Shown: positions 1-8,817 of the stretch, one piece after another
Layout: each line of letters opens with the position of its first letter
How positions within the stretch are numbered: the stretch's first letter is position 1
Origin: Yponomeuta sedellus
Lineage: Eukaryota > Arthropoda > Insecta > Lepidoptera > Yponomeutidae
Direction of reading: 5' to 3'
Assembly: GCA_934045075.1 (NCBI GenBank)
Contig: OW203738.1
Coordinates: 992,001-1,056,000 of the forward strand
DNA length: 64,000 nt
Notes under the pieces: model-generated
Told to the model about the DNA's origin: nothing
Seen by the model: only the letters and a program-made list of their open reading frames with translations
Databases searched by the model: none
Made by a program: the position numbers and the translations under genes

Positions 1-174
1 GCCATGTCAGAGGCCTTATAAGCAGCTTGATTACTTCTGACAGTAAGGCCCGCCACTGTCTTACAATCCTCCACCAACCCAGACTTGGCCACCGTGGTGG
101 TGTATGGCCTAACCTTCCTGCGATGGAAGAGACCCGTGCTCCAGCAGTGGGGACACATAAGGGTTGTTATCGAA
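1..174 (+). mobile_element. Family A1 SINE, 3' half cut by window edge
   Basis: Matches the 3' half of the family A SINE that recurs throughout the window, from the segment ccatgtcagaggcc through gacccgtgct to the usual ending close to gggttgatatcga. The 5S-like head lies outside the window. Open frames here are repeat shadows. Confidence 0.8.
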
Positions 175-964
175 ACGCAGTTGCAAGTTACCACCAAAAC
201 CTTTATCTCCCTAGTCCAGTCAAAAAATAAATACAGCTATCGGTCCTGCAGAGTAAGACGCGCATAATCTTTATGCTAGTGTTAATTGCAGGGGTCCGGG
301 GCCTGGAATCGGCTTACTCTGATCAGCTTAGCCGGAGCGACACTGGCAATATACAGAGCGGAAAGAATACAGGGGGCTTAAAAGGCTTCTTTCTGTGTAC
401 GATAAATAATGTTCTATCTTCTCACATGTTTACCGTTTAAGATAATATAACGATATTATACTTTATTAGCTGGGTTTTAGGATGGGAATTAGAATTTTCC
501 CGCAGTAAAACGTAGCCCATGTAACTTAGTTATCTATGTTTATCTTAACTATATAATATATAGATGAGTAGTCCAGTTACAAAACTGGCTAGTTTGCCAA
601 AATCCAACTGCGAGAAAAGTAGAAAAAACTGTACTGAGATATCTGTGGACAACAAAAGCACAAAACCTGTGGCAGATCGTTGTCTATGGGATTAAATTAA
701 AGAAAACAATAAGTGTTCATTGTTGTATTACCAAGTTTTATTAAAAATGAGATCAAAAATTACAAATAACCAGTTTTCCAAGTTGACGCCCTAAGTGACT
801 AGTTTTGCTACAGTAATTAATTGACTTAGCTAGTGTTGGCACAGTGTCAAACTAGTAACTGATAACGATACACCTAGATAAATAGTTAATACATATTATG
901 TATTATTAGTAGTTTAATAACACTATAATCGTCATCACACTATTTAAGACATCATTACACTTCT
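175..964. other. A+T-rich stretch, nothing recognised
   Basis: No open frame of interest, no repeat shared with the rest of the window and no RNA gene was seen. Probably intergenic or intronic. Confidence 0.5.
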
Positions 965-1003
965 TCTAATATTATTAAGGCGAAAGTTGGTGAGTGTGTA
1001 TGT

Positions 1004-1240
1004 TTAACACACTCACTAACTCGTGTTAAGGTCATTTTTTAAAAACCTATTTAGAGGCAAAAAATTTCACCCATGCCGGGACTCGAAGCCGCGACCCCCG
1101 GCTAACCGTGCCAGCGCTCTCCCAACTGAGCTAATGGGCAAGTACTGGCATAAGTGAAATTTCGAACCTCTTTACTGTTTAATTCTCTGTATTAGTCCCG
1201 GCATGAGGGGAATGTTTAGCCTCTAAATAGGTTTTTTAGA
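1004..1240 (-). mobile_element. Family B SINE with inverted end
   Basis: Read on the minus strand this is the tRNA-like family B: B box, anticodon arm and A box (tagctcagttggg) are all visible. At the right it ends in an inverted repeat of its own 3' part (tcccggcatgaggggaatg, then gcctctaaatagg), so both ends carry the same segment in opposite orientation. It splits a family P repeat; agtgtgta occurs on both sides (993-1000, 1242-1249), a possible short target duplication. Confidence 0.75.
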
Positions 1241-1279
1241 AAGTGTGTAGGTATGTTTCCTACACACTTTCTAAAAAAC
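1231..1279. repeat. Perfect 21-bp hairpin
   Basis: The arms 1231-1251 and 1259-1279 are exact reverse complements around a 7-base loop (tatgttt). It sits at the right junction of the B insertion in family P and was probably made by rearrangement there. Confidence 0.8.
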
Positions 1280-1540
1280 TTCATCACGTCTAAACGGCTG
1301 GAGCGATTATGGTACGGAGTTATGTGACACCTTGGATTAACCCATAGGCTACGTGTTACTGCGGGATAATACCTTATTCCCATGATAACTCCGCGGGGCA
1401 CAGCCAGTACTAAAATAAAGTCACAAAGGTTCACCCAGAAAAAAGTCACTGGTATCAAACCAAAAACCACGCGGTTGCTAGCCCACCATCCTACCGGTGC
1501 CACCACCGCATCGGCATAAAAGCAGCTACTAGTTTTATGT

Positions 1541-1852
1541 ATAGTATTTTCTAAGGTTAACGAGCACTAGTCACAATACAAACTGTTTTTTATACGGATT
1601 TTACTCGTTTATTACATTTTTACAGCTTTATTTATTGCATTCGGCGCTTTTTCAGGTGCCGTGGTCTCAGATGACTGGTCATCCGAGACCACAGCACCTG
1701 AAAAAGTGCCGAAACGTCGCAAAATTGTAATAATTTAATAAACGAGTAAAATCCGTATCGATATCGACATCAATCATTTCTATGTCCCCCCTGTTGGGGC
1801 ACGGGTCTCTTTATGCATACTAGGAAGGTGTAAAATCCGTATTAAACAGTTC
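1541..1852. repeat. Family H fold-back repeat
   Basis: Outer inverted arms (atacggattttactcg at 1592 and its complement ending at 1758) enclose a second palindrome around ggtgccgtggtctcag. A sister copy at 59565-59764 shares the outer sequence gtattttctaagg and the motif gtttcggcac. It is probably a non-autonomous fold-back element. It is split by a family A fragment at 1759-1829. Confidence 0.7.
1759..1829 (-). mobile_element. Short 5'-truncated family A SINE with perfect target duplication
   Basis: On the minus strand this is the last 71 bases of family A (acccgtgccccaacagg-like end). It is flanked by a perfect 13-bp direct repeat, gtaaaatccgtat, at 1746-1758 and 1830-1842. The duplicated sequence is the end of fold-back repeat H, so the SINE inserted into H by target-primed reverse transcription. 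Confidence 0.85.
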
Positions 1853-2094
1853 TTATTAGTTTTATTTATTTTTCTTCCCCCGGTAATCCGCCGAAGGAGG
1901 ATCCATGAATCGCTTCAGATCCTCCAGGTGACAGTACCAAGTGTCCCCCTGGCTTAGCAGGAGTTGTGCCGGCCCTTATCTCACAGTAACCGTGTTCGAC
2001 GCGATTTATGAAGGTGTCCGTTGTTTGCAGTCGCGGAGACTTTTATACGCGTCGCGTTGCATAATATTGATGTGGCTTGTCGGTAGATAAAAGA
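1853..2094. other. No feature recognised
   Basis: Contains a CG-rich patch with a small inverted motif around 1893-1920, but no frame or repeat I can name. Confidence 0.4.
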
Positions 2095-2150
2095 AAAATA
2101 CTCATGGACATATTACACAGATCTCGTTAGCCCTATACTAAGTACAACTA
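2095..2150 (-). repeat. LINE 3' UTR fragment
   Basis: The minus-strand motif agggctaacgagatctgtg is shared with 14705-14765 and 56925-56960, followed there by A+T-rich tails. This looks like the 3' end of one LINE family, heavily truncated. Confidence 0.5.
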
Positions 2151-2344
2151 AATGACTTGTGTTGTAGGTGAAAGTGAAAGAAAGTGAAAGTGAACTTGTG
2201 GCAATAAAGTGAACATTTATTGCCAAAACACAAATTATACACAAAATAAAACAAACAATTGACATAGATGTAGGCAGACATAAGATCATCTAAAACTAGG
2301 TGCTAACTCGACGATAGATTTAATACAATAAATACATAGATAAC

Positions 2345-2445
2345 ATCCAATTTCATTTCCTAGTTTGAACCGGCCGGTGATCGAACCCGAGACCTTCGGT
2401 TTTACAGTCAGCATGCCAAACCGCTGCGCCACCGAGGCCGTGAAA
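2345..2445 (-). mobile_element. tRNA-related SINE head
   Basis: The minus strand reads cggcctcggtggcgcagcgg, containing an A-box match (tggcgcagcgg), and after about 45 bases ctcgggttcgatcac, a near B box. This spacing is that of a tRNA-derived pol III promoter. Flanks are A+T-rich. A single copy in the window; probably a SINE rather than a functional tRNA gene. Confidence 0.55.
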
Positions 2446-2519
2446 TGAAAGACCTTTAGTGATAGGCGTTTATAAGTACTTCTTTTGTATTTATAATCTG
2501 CTTAATATTGTTTTTATTG

Positions 2520-2520
2520 C

Positions 2521-2544
<24 letters not shown>
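2520..2544. repeat. (GT)n microsatellite
   Basis: About twelve GT units, ending in gtatgtgt. Confidence 0.9.
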
Positions 2545-2551
<7 letters not shown>

Positions 2552-3095
2552 AATAAATGAATAATCTATATATCTCTTTCGGTTTTTATTATTTTAACCT
2601 CTTGTTTCTCTGGGCTGTTATTCTTTATTTCCTTCTAGTCCTCGGAATTCCAAAACTCGGAATCCAAAAGTCCGTTTCACTGGTCTCCTCCGCACAGGGT
2701 ATCCTAGCGAGGGGACCATGCTTGCAACTACTATTACGGGTCGAACTTAGTTGGCCACTAAATTAAGGAATCTTCTTTATGTATTTCCAGTTTTTAGGCT
2801 TAATTCTAACCCTGTATGTACCTACTAAAAGGCAAATAAATAAATAAACCTCTATCTAGGTATCTATTTTGTTTGCTTGACCTATAACTTCATCTGACTT
2901 CTGATTCTGAATTTTTTATTTTGACTTCTCATGGGTGTATATTAGGTCTATGCTCCCATAGTTATGTACAAACTGCCTTTCATTCTTTACCATACAGCTT
3001 GTGCCTAGTGTAAGGAACACAGATATATTTACCTTAGTCGTACTATAATTACACCAAGAGATCAACCATGCTCTTCTTAATCATATGTTTTTTAA
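2545..3095. other. Mostly unassigned; faint SINE remnant
   Basis: Around 2695-2725 the words agggtatcctagcg and ggggacc resemble the 3' part of family D SINEs (gggtatcctagtgtgggg). The remainder is A+T-rich without recognisable features. Confidence 0.3.
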
Positions 3096-3310
3096 TTTAA
3101 CCCGTGCTAAGGACAATTTTAAAAACCTTTTTAGAGGCTAAAAATTATATCCATGCCGGGACTCGAACCCGCGACCTCTGGCTAGCCACGCCAGCGCTCT
3201 CTCAACTGAGCTAATGGGTGACTTACCGACATCAGTGAAATTTCGAACCTCTTAACAATACTCTCTGTATTACCTACAGGCAGCAATCCTGTGACTGAAG
3301 TAATTTGCAT
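3096..3310 (-). mobile_element. Family B SINE, simple copy
   Basis: Minus-strand copy running from the tail (cacgggttaaatt, near 3105) through the tRNA-like core to the 5' flank with tgatgtcggtaag and cagagagtattg. No inverted segment is visible, unlike most B copies. Confidence 0.75.
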
Positions 3311-3767
3311 CACTTGCATGATCTACTTAAATTACTCAGTTCCTTCCTACTTAGTTTGCAACAATAATTTACTGGTTTCAAATATTATTTTGAACACCAA
3401 TTATTTGATGCATTTATTTACATATCCGATCCGACTGGTGGGCCGTATAAAAAGACAGCCAATCAAAAAACATTCCAGCACATTTTAACTCCATAAAGAA
3501 GTAACGAACACAAACACGTTAAGAAGATTTGTCTTTGCCTTGTTAGTGTTTTCAGACAAAGCGCATAGAGGACCCCTAGACAGGGGTGCATAGGGGGGCC
3601 CGGCCCCTACACGGGGCAATTTAACGCACCGAGGGTCTTTTTGGAAAGGCTTCCAGTACAAAGTAAATCTGGCGAGCTTATGGCTTTTTGTCGATTTTTC
3701 TCAGGAGAGTATTTGTGTGCTGTTGTTGCGAAATCGATCTGCATAGTACAAAGCAACTAGAGGGTAT
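3311..3767. other. No feature recognised
   Basis: A run with gacccctagacaggggtgc near 3570 is locally palindromic. No coding or repeat assignment could be made. Confidence 0.4.
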
Positions 3768-4332
3768 TTTTTATGTAGCCTACAAACGTCCTATTGCCGG
3801 GCACAGGACTTCTCTCAGAGAGAGTGGACGCACGATTAAGGCTGGGCGCATGCTAAGACGTAGGCGACGCAGGACAGTTCAGTACAGGGCAGGGCAGCTG
3901 GCAGATATAGGCTCCCACCGCATAATGCGACGCAACTATTTGCTCCATTTCTTGGCAATTCTCACCCATAGTAACTATTTTAATGTCTTTTTGAATAGTC
4001 AGGACGATTTGTATCATACAAACTAGGTGCACAGCAAATTCAATTAAATGTTCTGTCATTACAACAAAATTGTTACTGAACTCGCCTCGACGGTCGCGCG
4101 TCGCGCAGAAATCTGTACCGGCACTGCAACGAGACGCAGAGCAGGGCAGACTCACGTCTGCGTCGCACGTGCCTGCGCCGAAAAGTACGTAGCTCAGTGA
4201 CGTTCCATCCTTTACAAAATCTGCGCTGCCCTGCGCTGCGCTGTGCTGCGTGGCCTGCGTCTCAGCATGCGCCCAGCCTAAATGTGTTCCAAAACTTCAG
4301 CGCTTGAAATGCGCGGTGGGTGTATGTGGTAA
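3768..4332 (-). mobile_element. Family E SINE remnant split by a DNA element
   Basis: The left part (gtagcctacaaacgtcc, gggcacagg, ctctcagagagag) and the right part (agcgcttgaaatgcgcgg) belong to the family E SINE. They are separated by the Harbinger-like element at 3840-4278. Confidence 0.55.
3840..4278. mobile_element. Harbinger-like non-autonomous DNA transposon, TAA duplication
   Basis: Terminal inverted repeats ggctgggcgcatgctaagac (3840) and the complement of gtctcagcatgcgcccagcc (ending 4278) match except for one base and remain similar for about 60 bp inward. Both ends are flanked by TAA (3837-3839, 4279-4281), the target preference of PIF/Harbinger elements. The 439-bp interior has no transposase. 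Subterminal stretches repeat gcagggcag and ctgcgctgc words, often binding sites in such elements. Confidence 0.7.
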
Positions 4333-4512
4333 GATTACATTTACATGCTGGCACATACATTGCTTCTGCCCCCAAACTAGGATACCCTGTGTCGTGGGTC
4401 CCATAAAAATCGACATCACAAAAATGTAAACATCCAAGACCTGGGTTTTAATTTGACCCCAGCCGGGCATCGAACCGGGACCTCTCGCATGGTAGGCAGA
4501 TGCGCTACCGCT
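4333..4512 (-). mobile_element. Family D SINE
   Basis: Minus-strand copy of the tRNA-derived family D: head with gtagcgcatctgcctacc and B-box ggttcgatgcc, then the body ending in the fixed motif gggtatcctagtttggggg and an acatttaca tail. Diverged and lacking the first bases of the head. Confidence 0.75.
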
Positions 4513-4675
4513 GGATATTATATGACTTAAATTTAGTAAAGAAGTTAACTATGGATAATTCATTTACTATGGCTATTTACATTTTGCTTCCGGCATATTA
4601 CAAAACGATCGACGCCGTTTTTGAAATGCGGAATGATACAAATTGCCTGTGACATAGCTATTATATATTTTAGCG

Positions 4676-4760
4676 TTCGTAGCCAAGAGGTAGATTAATG
4701 GACTAGGAAGAGATATATACAGGTTTGTGGTTCGAGGTGCGGGCATGTATCTTCAGACTT
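4676..4760 (+). mobile_element. Degenerate tRNA-derived SINE head (family E-like)
   Basis: gttcgtagccaagaggtag and, after normal tRNA spacing, tttgtggttcgaggtgcggg resemble A and B boxes, followed by catgtatcttcagactttg, the family E linker. Strongly diverged. Confidence 0.4.
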
Positions 4761-4811
4761 TGTTTTGTTTATTTTCTAACTAAACTAAATCTACAAAATT
4801 ACATCACATTA

Positions 4812-4995
4812 GACTAATATTATAAAAGCGGAAGTTTTTGAGTGTGTATGTTTGTTAATTCTTCAAGTCAAATTGGCTGGAGCGATTTTAATAAAATTTG
4901 ATAGGGAGCTGACACCTTAGATTAACATAAAGGCTACATTTTACTGAGGGAAAATATCTCATTCCCACAGGAAAATCGAAAAACCGCTGGAAACA
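4812..4995 (+). repeat. Family P interspersed repeat, continuous copy
   Basis: attataaaagcggaagttt, gagtgtgtatgtttgttaat, ggctggagcgatttt and cattcccacagg occur in the order of the split copy at 965-1500. No coding capacity; class unknown. Confidence 0.55.
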
Positions 4996-5270
4996 TCGCA
5001 CAGCTCGTAATTTCGTAATTTTTCGTACTTTTTTTGCACAATCTCGTATATTACCATTTCATTTCATGCAAATACTCAAAATAACCCATTTGTCTCCGAA
5101 GTACAAAAGAGTCCATAATTCTTGGTCTAATTTCACGTAGACGTGCGAGAGAATCGCAATAAATTCGCTATGCACCCTCCGCGTGAGTACTGCGTGTACT
5201 ATGGTGCTGGACCGATTGGGACAGTCTGCGGTCCCTATAAAATCAAACGTAGATATATATTTAAAAAAAA

Positions 5271-5571
5271 CTCGTGGCCTCGTCGAACCGAGTGATTGCA
5301 ATCAATTACTTGAGCTAAGCAAGAAAAGGCGTGGTCAGGTGCAGGATGAGCGACCGTCCCGTGGCTACCGCTAGCGGCATTTTTCCGAGCGCTTCCGTGC
5401 TTTGCAAGGCACGTTAAGCCGTCTTGAAAACTTCTGACAGTAAGCTCCGCCACTGCCTTTCAATCCTCCACCAACCCGGACTTGGCCCCCGTGGTGGAGT
5501 ATGGCCAAACCTTCCTGCGATGCAGGAAGCGACCCGTGCCACAGCAGTGGGGACGAACAAGGCTTGATAAC
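5271..5571 (+). mobile_element. Family A1 SINE with internal deletion
   Basis: 5S-like head (ctcgtggcctcgtcgaacc, then gctaagcaagaaaaggcg and ggatgagcgaccgt) is followed by the core; about 70 bases between cacgttaagccg and cttgaaaacttctgacag are missing. The 3' part is complete to aaggcttgataac. Flanking open frames on both strands are SINE shadows. Confidence 0.85.
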
Positions 5572-5854
5572 AAAATTACGTGCAACATAACATGTAAACG
5601 CAGCTAAGCCTACAATTGACTGGTTATTCAATTAACGTTTTCCAAGTGGAAATTTTCCATCGTCAATGGGTAGCAGTTCTGGCGACAGATTGATACAATG
5701 GTGTCATGGAGCACCTGGTTTTGTACCCTTGTGTACCCTTCAACGGCCAAGTCATACAACATCAACTAAGTATAATAAAAAAGAAATCGCGGTAAGGAAC
5801 CTTAGACTTGGCACGACTTGTCTAGATTTTATTACTTTGCAGAGATAAACGAGC

Positions 5855-5995
5855 AGCTCCATCGAGACTTGACTATTTTTTTTTTTCAGAATGTTTTAGG
5901 TTTCACTTCTTTTTGTAGAAACGTGGGCGGAGTCTCGATGGCGCTCATCGAGACTTGGCTAATTTTTTACAGAATATTTTTGGTGGGATACAATT
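5855..5995 (+). repeat. Two-copy direct repeat, period about 85 bp
   Basis: atcgagacttg followed by ct, a T run and cagaat occurs near 5861 and again near 5948. No wider match in the window. Confidence 0.5.
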
Positions 5996-6006
5996 TTTCA
6001 GTTTCA

Positions 6007-6478
6007 AAAACCTATTTAGAGGCTAAAAATTTCACCCATGCCGGGAGCGCTGGTACGGATAGCCAGAGGTTGCGGGTTCGAATCCCGGCATGGGTGAAAT
6101 TTTTAGCCTCTAAATAGGTTTTTAAATTTGTTCCTTAGCACGGGTTAGTGCATTAAAAATAAAAATAGTGTAATCATGTGGGTACAGTGATATCGTTCCG
6201 ATGTTAAACCTAACTGCAAAGTAGGTAGTCGGGGCTGTAAGTAATGCAATTTGCTTAAGTCAGATGTCGCTGCCTGTACGTAATACAGAGAATATTGTAA
6301 AGAGGTTCGAAATTTCACTGATGCCGTGAGTCGCCCATTGGCTCAATTGGTAGAGCGCTGGTACGGATAGCCAGAGGTTGCGGGTTCGAATCCCGGCATG
6401 GGTGAAATTTTTAGCCTCTAAATAGGTTTTTAAATTTGTTCCTTAGCACGGGTTAGTGCATTAAAAATAAAAATAGTG
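6007..6478 (+). mobile_element. Family B SINE, tandem dimer with inverted 5' end
   Basis: The insertion is bounded by a perfect 12-bp direct repeat ttttcagtttca (5995-6006 and 6479-6490). It begins with about 40 bases of family B in inverted orientation, runs through a tRNA-like core, the A-rich region and linker, then a second complete core with cgcccattggctcaattgg and ggttcgaatccc. It ends in ttaaaaataaaaatagtg. The enclosing duplication means the dimer and its inversion arrived as one molecule. Confidence 0.9.
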
Positions 6479-6490
6479 TTTTCAGTTTCA

Positions 6491-6710
6491 ATTTACCATA
6501 GCGGCCAACCCCGAGGTCCCAGCGAGCCCAGCGCCCGCGCACGATCGCGGGTGCGCCTAATCCCGGGCTACACGTATAGGGCCGCGCGCCGACTACATTA
6601 CTCATTGCCCGCGTGACGTTGTCTCCGCCCTGAGGTATGGAGACACTGCCGTTGGGCTGATGACGCCGGGAGCAGATGTGCGCTGTTCGAAATCGTTGGT
6701 AATAAAGTTT
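6491..6710. other. G+C-rich island ending in AATAAA
   Basis: A G+C-rich block (gcgcccgcgcacgatcgcgg, 6531) followed by ggtaataaagtttt, a polyadenylation signal near 6703. It contrasts sharply with its surroundings. It could be an LTR or the 3' end of a transcript, but no pair of LTRs and no reading frame were found. Confidence 0.3.
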
Positions 6711-6740
6711 TAGTTTTGAAGTTTAGGGAAATCGGGAAGA

Positions 6741-6791
6741 CGACAGAGCCAAAACATATAAAGGGTGGCTTTATATGTTTTGGCTCTGTCG
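6741..6791. repeat. Perfect 23-bp hairpin
   Basis: The arms 6741-6763 and 6769-6791 are exact reverse complements (left arm begins cgacagagccaaaacat) with a 5-base loop, ggtgg. No second copy in the window. Confidence 0.9.
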
Positions 6792-6849
6792 TGTTTTTTT
6801 TAATTTATTTATTTACACTTTTAAAACACTATTTAGTAGCACTATATGA

Positions 6850-7290
6850 AAGAGCGGGTGATCATTCTCATCCACCATACAGGGAAATTTCCCACCAGAC
6901 AGATCGTATGCCTGGGGATGGCTAGACCGACTATTGATCTTTTTTTTTTTTTTTTTATCCGATAAAGGGCACCCTCCGGAGGACACGGGGGGAGGGAGGT
7001 GGTGAATGCTCATGCATAACAGCACGGACCCGGCCGTGCTGCCAATGTGGGACTCACAAGAAGTGCGCCTACCCACTAAACACCACCTTGGGACTGGTTT
7101 TGGTCCTAGAGACCCCTAAACCCACATCGGGAGCGACCCCCCTCGAGGCCGAGGAGGGCGCACACTGTTGATCTTTGGACGTTATATTTATATATGTCAT
7201 GTGAAACACTTTGATTGCGCGATGCAGGAATGTTGGAGCTTATAGTGCGCGCGCAGAATTGACCTACGCTTTCCATACCACCAATGCATT
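6850..7290 (+). repeat. Family K repeat, split by a retroposed fragment
   Basis: gagcgggtgat, aagggaaatttccc-like and cagatcgtatgcctgg on the left, and ttgcgcgatgcaggaatgtt with agtgcgcgcgcag on the right, match the continuous copy at 17128-17320. The break is filled by a poly(T)-headed insertion. The class of K is unknown. Confidence 0.65.
6943..7167 (-). mobile_element. Poly(A)-tailed retroposon 3' fragment
   Basis: On the minus strand this is about 205 bases of G+C-rich sequence followed by a run of about 16 A. It is flanked by a 9-bp direct repeat ttgatcttt (6934-6942, 7168-7176) that lies in family K. Poly(A) plus target duplication indicates a 5'-truncated LINE or processed sequence. 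No reverse transcriptase is present and the source family is not identified. Confidence 0.65.
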
Positions 7291-7445
7291 GATGGGTAGA
7301 ATTGGCGTCTGTAATCGCCACAGTACCAAACTGTCAATACAGTTTGTTAGCACTTTACTCTTTTAATTTACACTTAATCAATACTTCCGTACGAACAGTA
7401 CTATGGTGTTGTTTTAGTCAGTTAAATCAGGTCGTAAATTATAGA

Positions 7446-7490
7446 CCCCTGCCCCAGCAGTGGGGACATACAAGTGTTGATATCGAAGCG
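7446..7490 (+). mobile_element. Family A1 SINE, 3' terminal fragment
   Basis: gacccctgccccagcagtgg followed by tgttgatatcgaag is the last 45 bases of the SINE. Confidence 0.7.
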
Positions 7491-7634
7491 TAAATTTGCA
7501 ATCTACTAAGAGTTTTTTTTAATAGCCGTCGTCACGCACTGAGAATAAGGGAGAATCCTTAATTTACCACATTTTGACGCGCCTCCGTAGTCAGACTCTA
7601 AGTCAATAGTAGGTAATACCTACAATATTTCATT

Positions 7635-7690
7635 TATAACTAGCTGACCCAGCGAACTTCGTACCGCCTAACAATCGATTCGAACGTCGA
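7635..7690 (+). repeat. Family F repeat, 5' fragment
   Basis: actagctgacccagcgaac then ttcgtaccgcct matches the start of copies at 22483-22670 and 38449-38620. A family D SINE follows directly. Confidence 0.6.
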
Positions 7691-7695
7691 ACTTC

Positions 7696-7906
7696 GACGA
7701 CCTCTGTGGCGTAGCGGTAGCGCGTCTGCCTACCATGCAAGAGGTCCCGGGTTCGAATCCCGGCTGGAAACAAAAAAAAAAAAAGTCCAGGTCTTGGATG
7801 TTTACATGTTTGTGATGTGGTTGTTTCTGGTTCCCACGACACAGGGTATCCTAGTGTGGGGCCAGAAGCAATGTATGTGCCTGTGTGTAAATGTTATGTT
7901 ATGTTA
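7696..7906 (+). mobile_element. Family D SINE, near full length
   Basis: tRNA-derived head: A box tggcgtagcgg and B box ggttcgaatcc at tRNA spacing, with gcctaccatgcaagagg between. The body carries ccaggtcttggatgtttac and gggtatcctagtgtgggg, and the tail is an atgtt-type repeat (aatgttatgttatgtta). Such SINEs are pol III-transcribed and moved by LINE enzymes. Confidence 0.85.
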
Positions 7907-7960
7907 CTTCGGGAATTAAAGTACTTACGTGTTACGTAAAAAATCATCACGATTAGAGCA

Positions 7961-8077
7961 GCCTCCACCAATCCAAACTTGGCCCCCGTGGTGGAGCATG
8001 GTCAATACCTTCTGTAGGGAAGAGACCCGTGCCTCTCGGTGGGGACATAATGGGTTAATAATGATGATGATAATAAG
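7961..8077 (+). mobile_element. Family A2 SINE, 3' end
   Basis: gcctccaccaatccaaactt then gagacccgtgcctctcggtg and a gatgatga tail, the A2 type of ending (A1 ends gatatcga). Confidence 0.7.
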
Positions 8078-8188
8078 TATTGCGAATCATTAAGAAATAA
8101 TAAGTTATTTTTTTTTATTTATATAAAAACCTGGGAGGTTTATGCGTTATTTTCGGAGTACACTCTATACAATACACAACAGTTTATA

Positions 8189-8375
8189 CTATTTTTATTT
8201 TTAATGCACTAACCTGTGCTAAGGACAAATTTAAAAACCTATTTAGAGGCTAAAAATTTCACCCATGCCGGGATTCGAACCCGCAACCTCTGGCTATCCG
8301 TGCTACGGATAGCCAGAGGTTGCGGGTTCGAATCCCAGCATGGGTGAAATTTTTAGCCTCTAAATAGATTTTTAA
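8189..8375. mobile_element. Family B SINE fold-back insertion
   Basis: A 187-bp palindrome. The left arm runs from the SINE tail (complement of taaaaatag) inward to the anticodon arm; the right arm repeats the same B-box region in the opposite orientation to tttttaa. The centre is at about 8304 (atccgtgctacggat). A perfect 13-bp direct repeat acaacagtttata (8176-8188, 8376-8388) bounds the whole palindrome, so it inserted as one unit. Confidence 0.9.
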
Positions 8376-8388
8376 ACAACAGTTTATA

Positions 8389-8817
8389 TTATGGTAATAT
8401 AATATGGTAATAAACATTAAGTGGATTAACTTAATCCCGGATTCTCTTACTTTCTTAAGTGAAAGTGTAAGTGAATCCGGAATCAAGCTGATAATATATG
8501 GTGCTTAAGAAAGCAATCTCGAACATTAGTTTTAGCTTAAGAGGTACTTTCTCATTATATAATTAAGTCCATACTCTGTCCCTGTCTCTCTGAAACAAGG
8601 CCACATAAAAAACAGATCCAGCACCTATCAACAGCTCACACAATCGGGACATCTCGGGAGAGGCGAGGCAGGGTCGTATTTTTCCCATTATACCGAGCAC
8701 AACAAAGGCTCTCGCATCGGGCCCATTTCTCCGCGTGTCAAAACCACAATATTTCTTATTTCCCGCACGGACACGGAGCTGCGAATAAGAATTATGGGAT
8801 GAGGCTGGAGTGAGCAA
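8389..8817. other. Unassigned stretch with imperfect palindrome
   Basis: Around 8430-8486 cttaatcccggattctc pairs imperfectly with gaatccggaatcaag, likely a small fold-back element. A minus-strand 84-codon frame (8563-8817) has no motif that I recognise. Confidence 0.4.

Larger units (their letters stand above)
965..1500 (+). repeat. Family P interspersed repeat, interrupted by a B element
   Basis: The left part (aaggcgaaagttggtgag, near 979) and the right part (ggctggagcgatt, then caccttggattaac) match the continuous copy at 4812-4995. Between them lies a family B insertion and a hairpin, so the B copy is younger. The class is unknown; there is no coding capacity. Confidence 0.6.

Noticed and set aside
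3688..4155. Overlapping plus and minus frames of about 100 codons
   Set aside because: They fall across the E SINE and the Harbinger-like element and have no protein motif.
5183..5301. TATA-type promoter at ccctataaaatcaaac
   Set aside because: No transcript start context or gene follows; an A SINE begins within 40 bp.
5235..5631. Minus-strand 72- and 86-codon frames
   Set aside because: They lie on a family A SINE; the same peptide words (GGLITSDSKARHCLTILH type) recur wherever A occurs.
6491..6710. LTR retrotransposon
   Set aside because: No second LTR, primer-binding site, polypurine tract or gag-pol frame within the window; kept only as an unclassified G+C-rich block.
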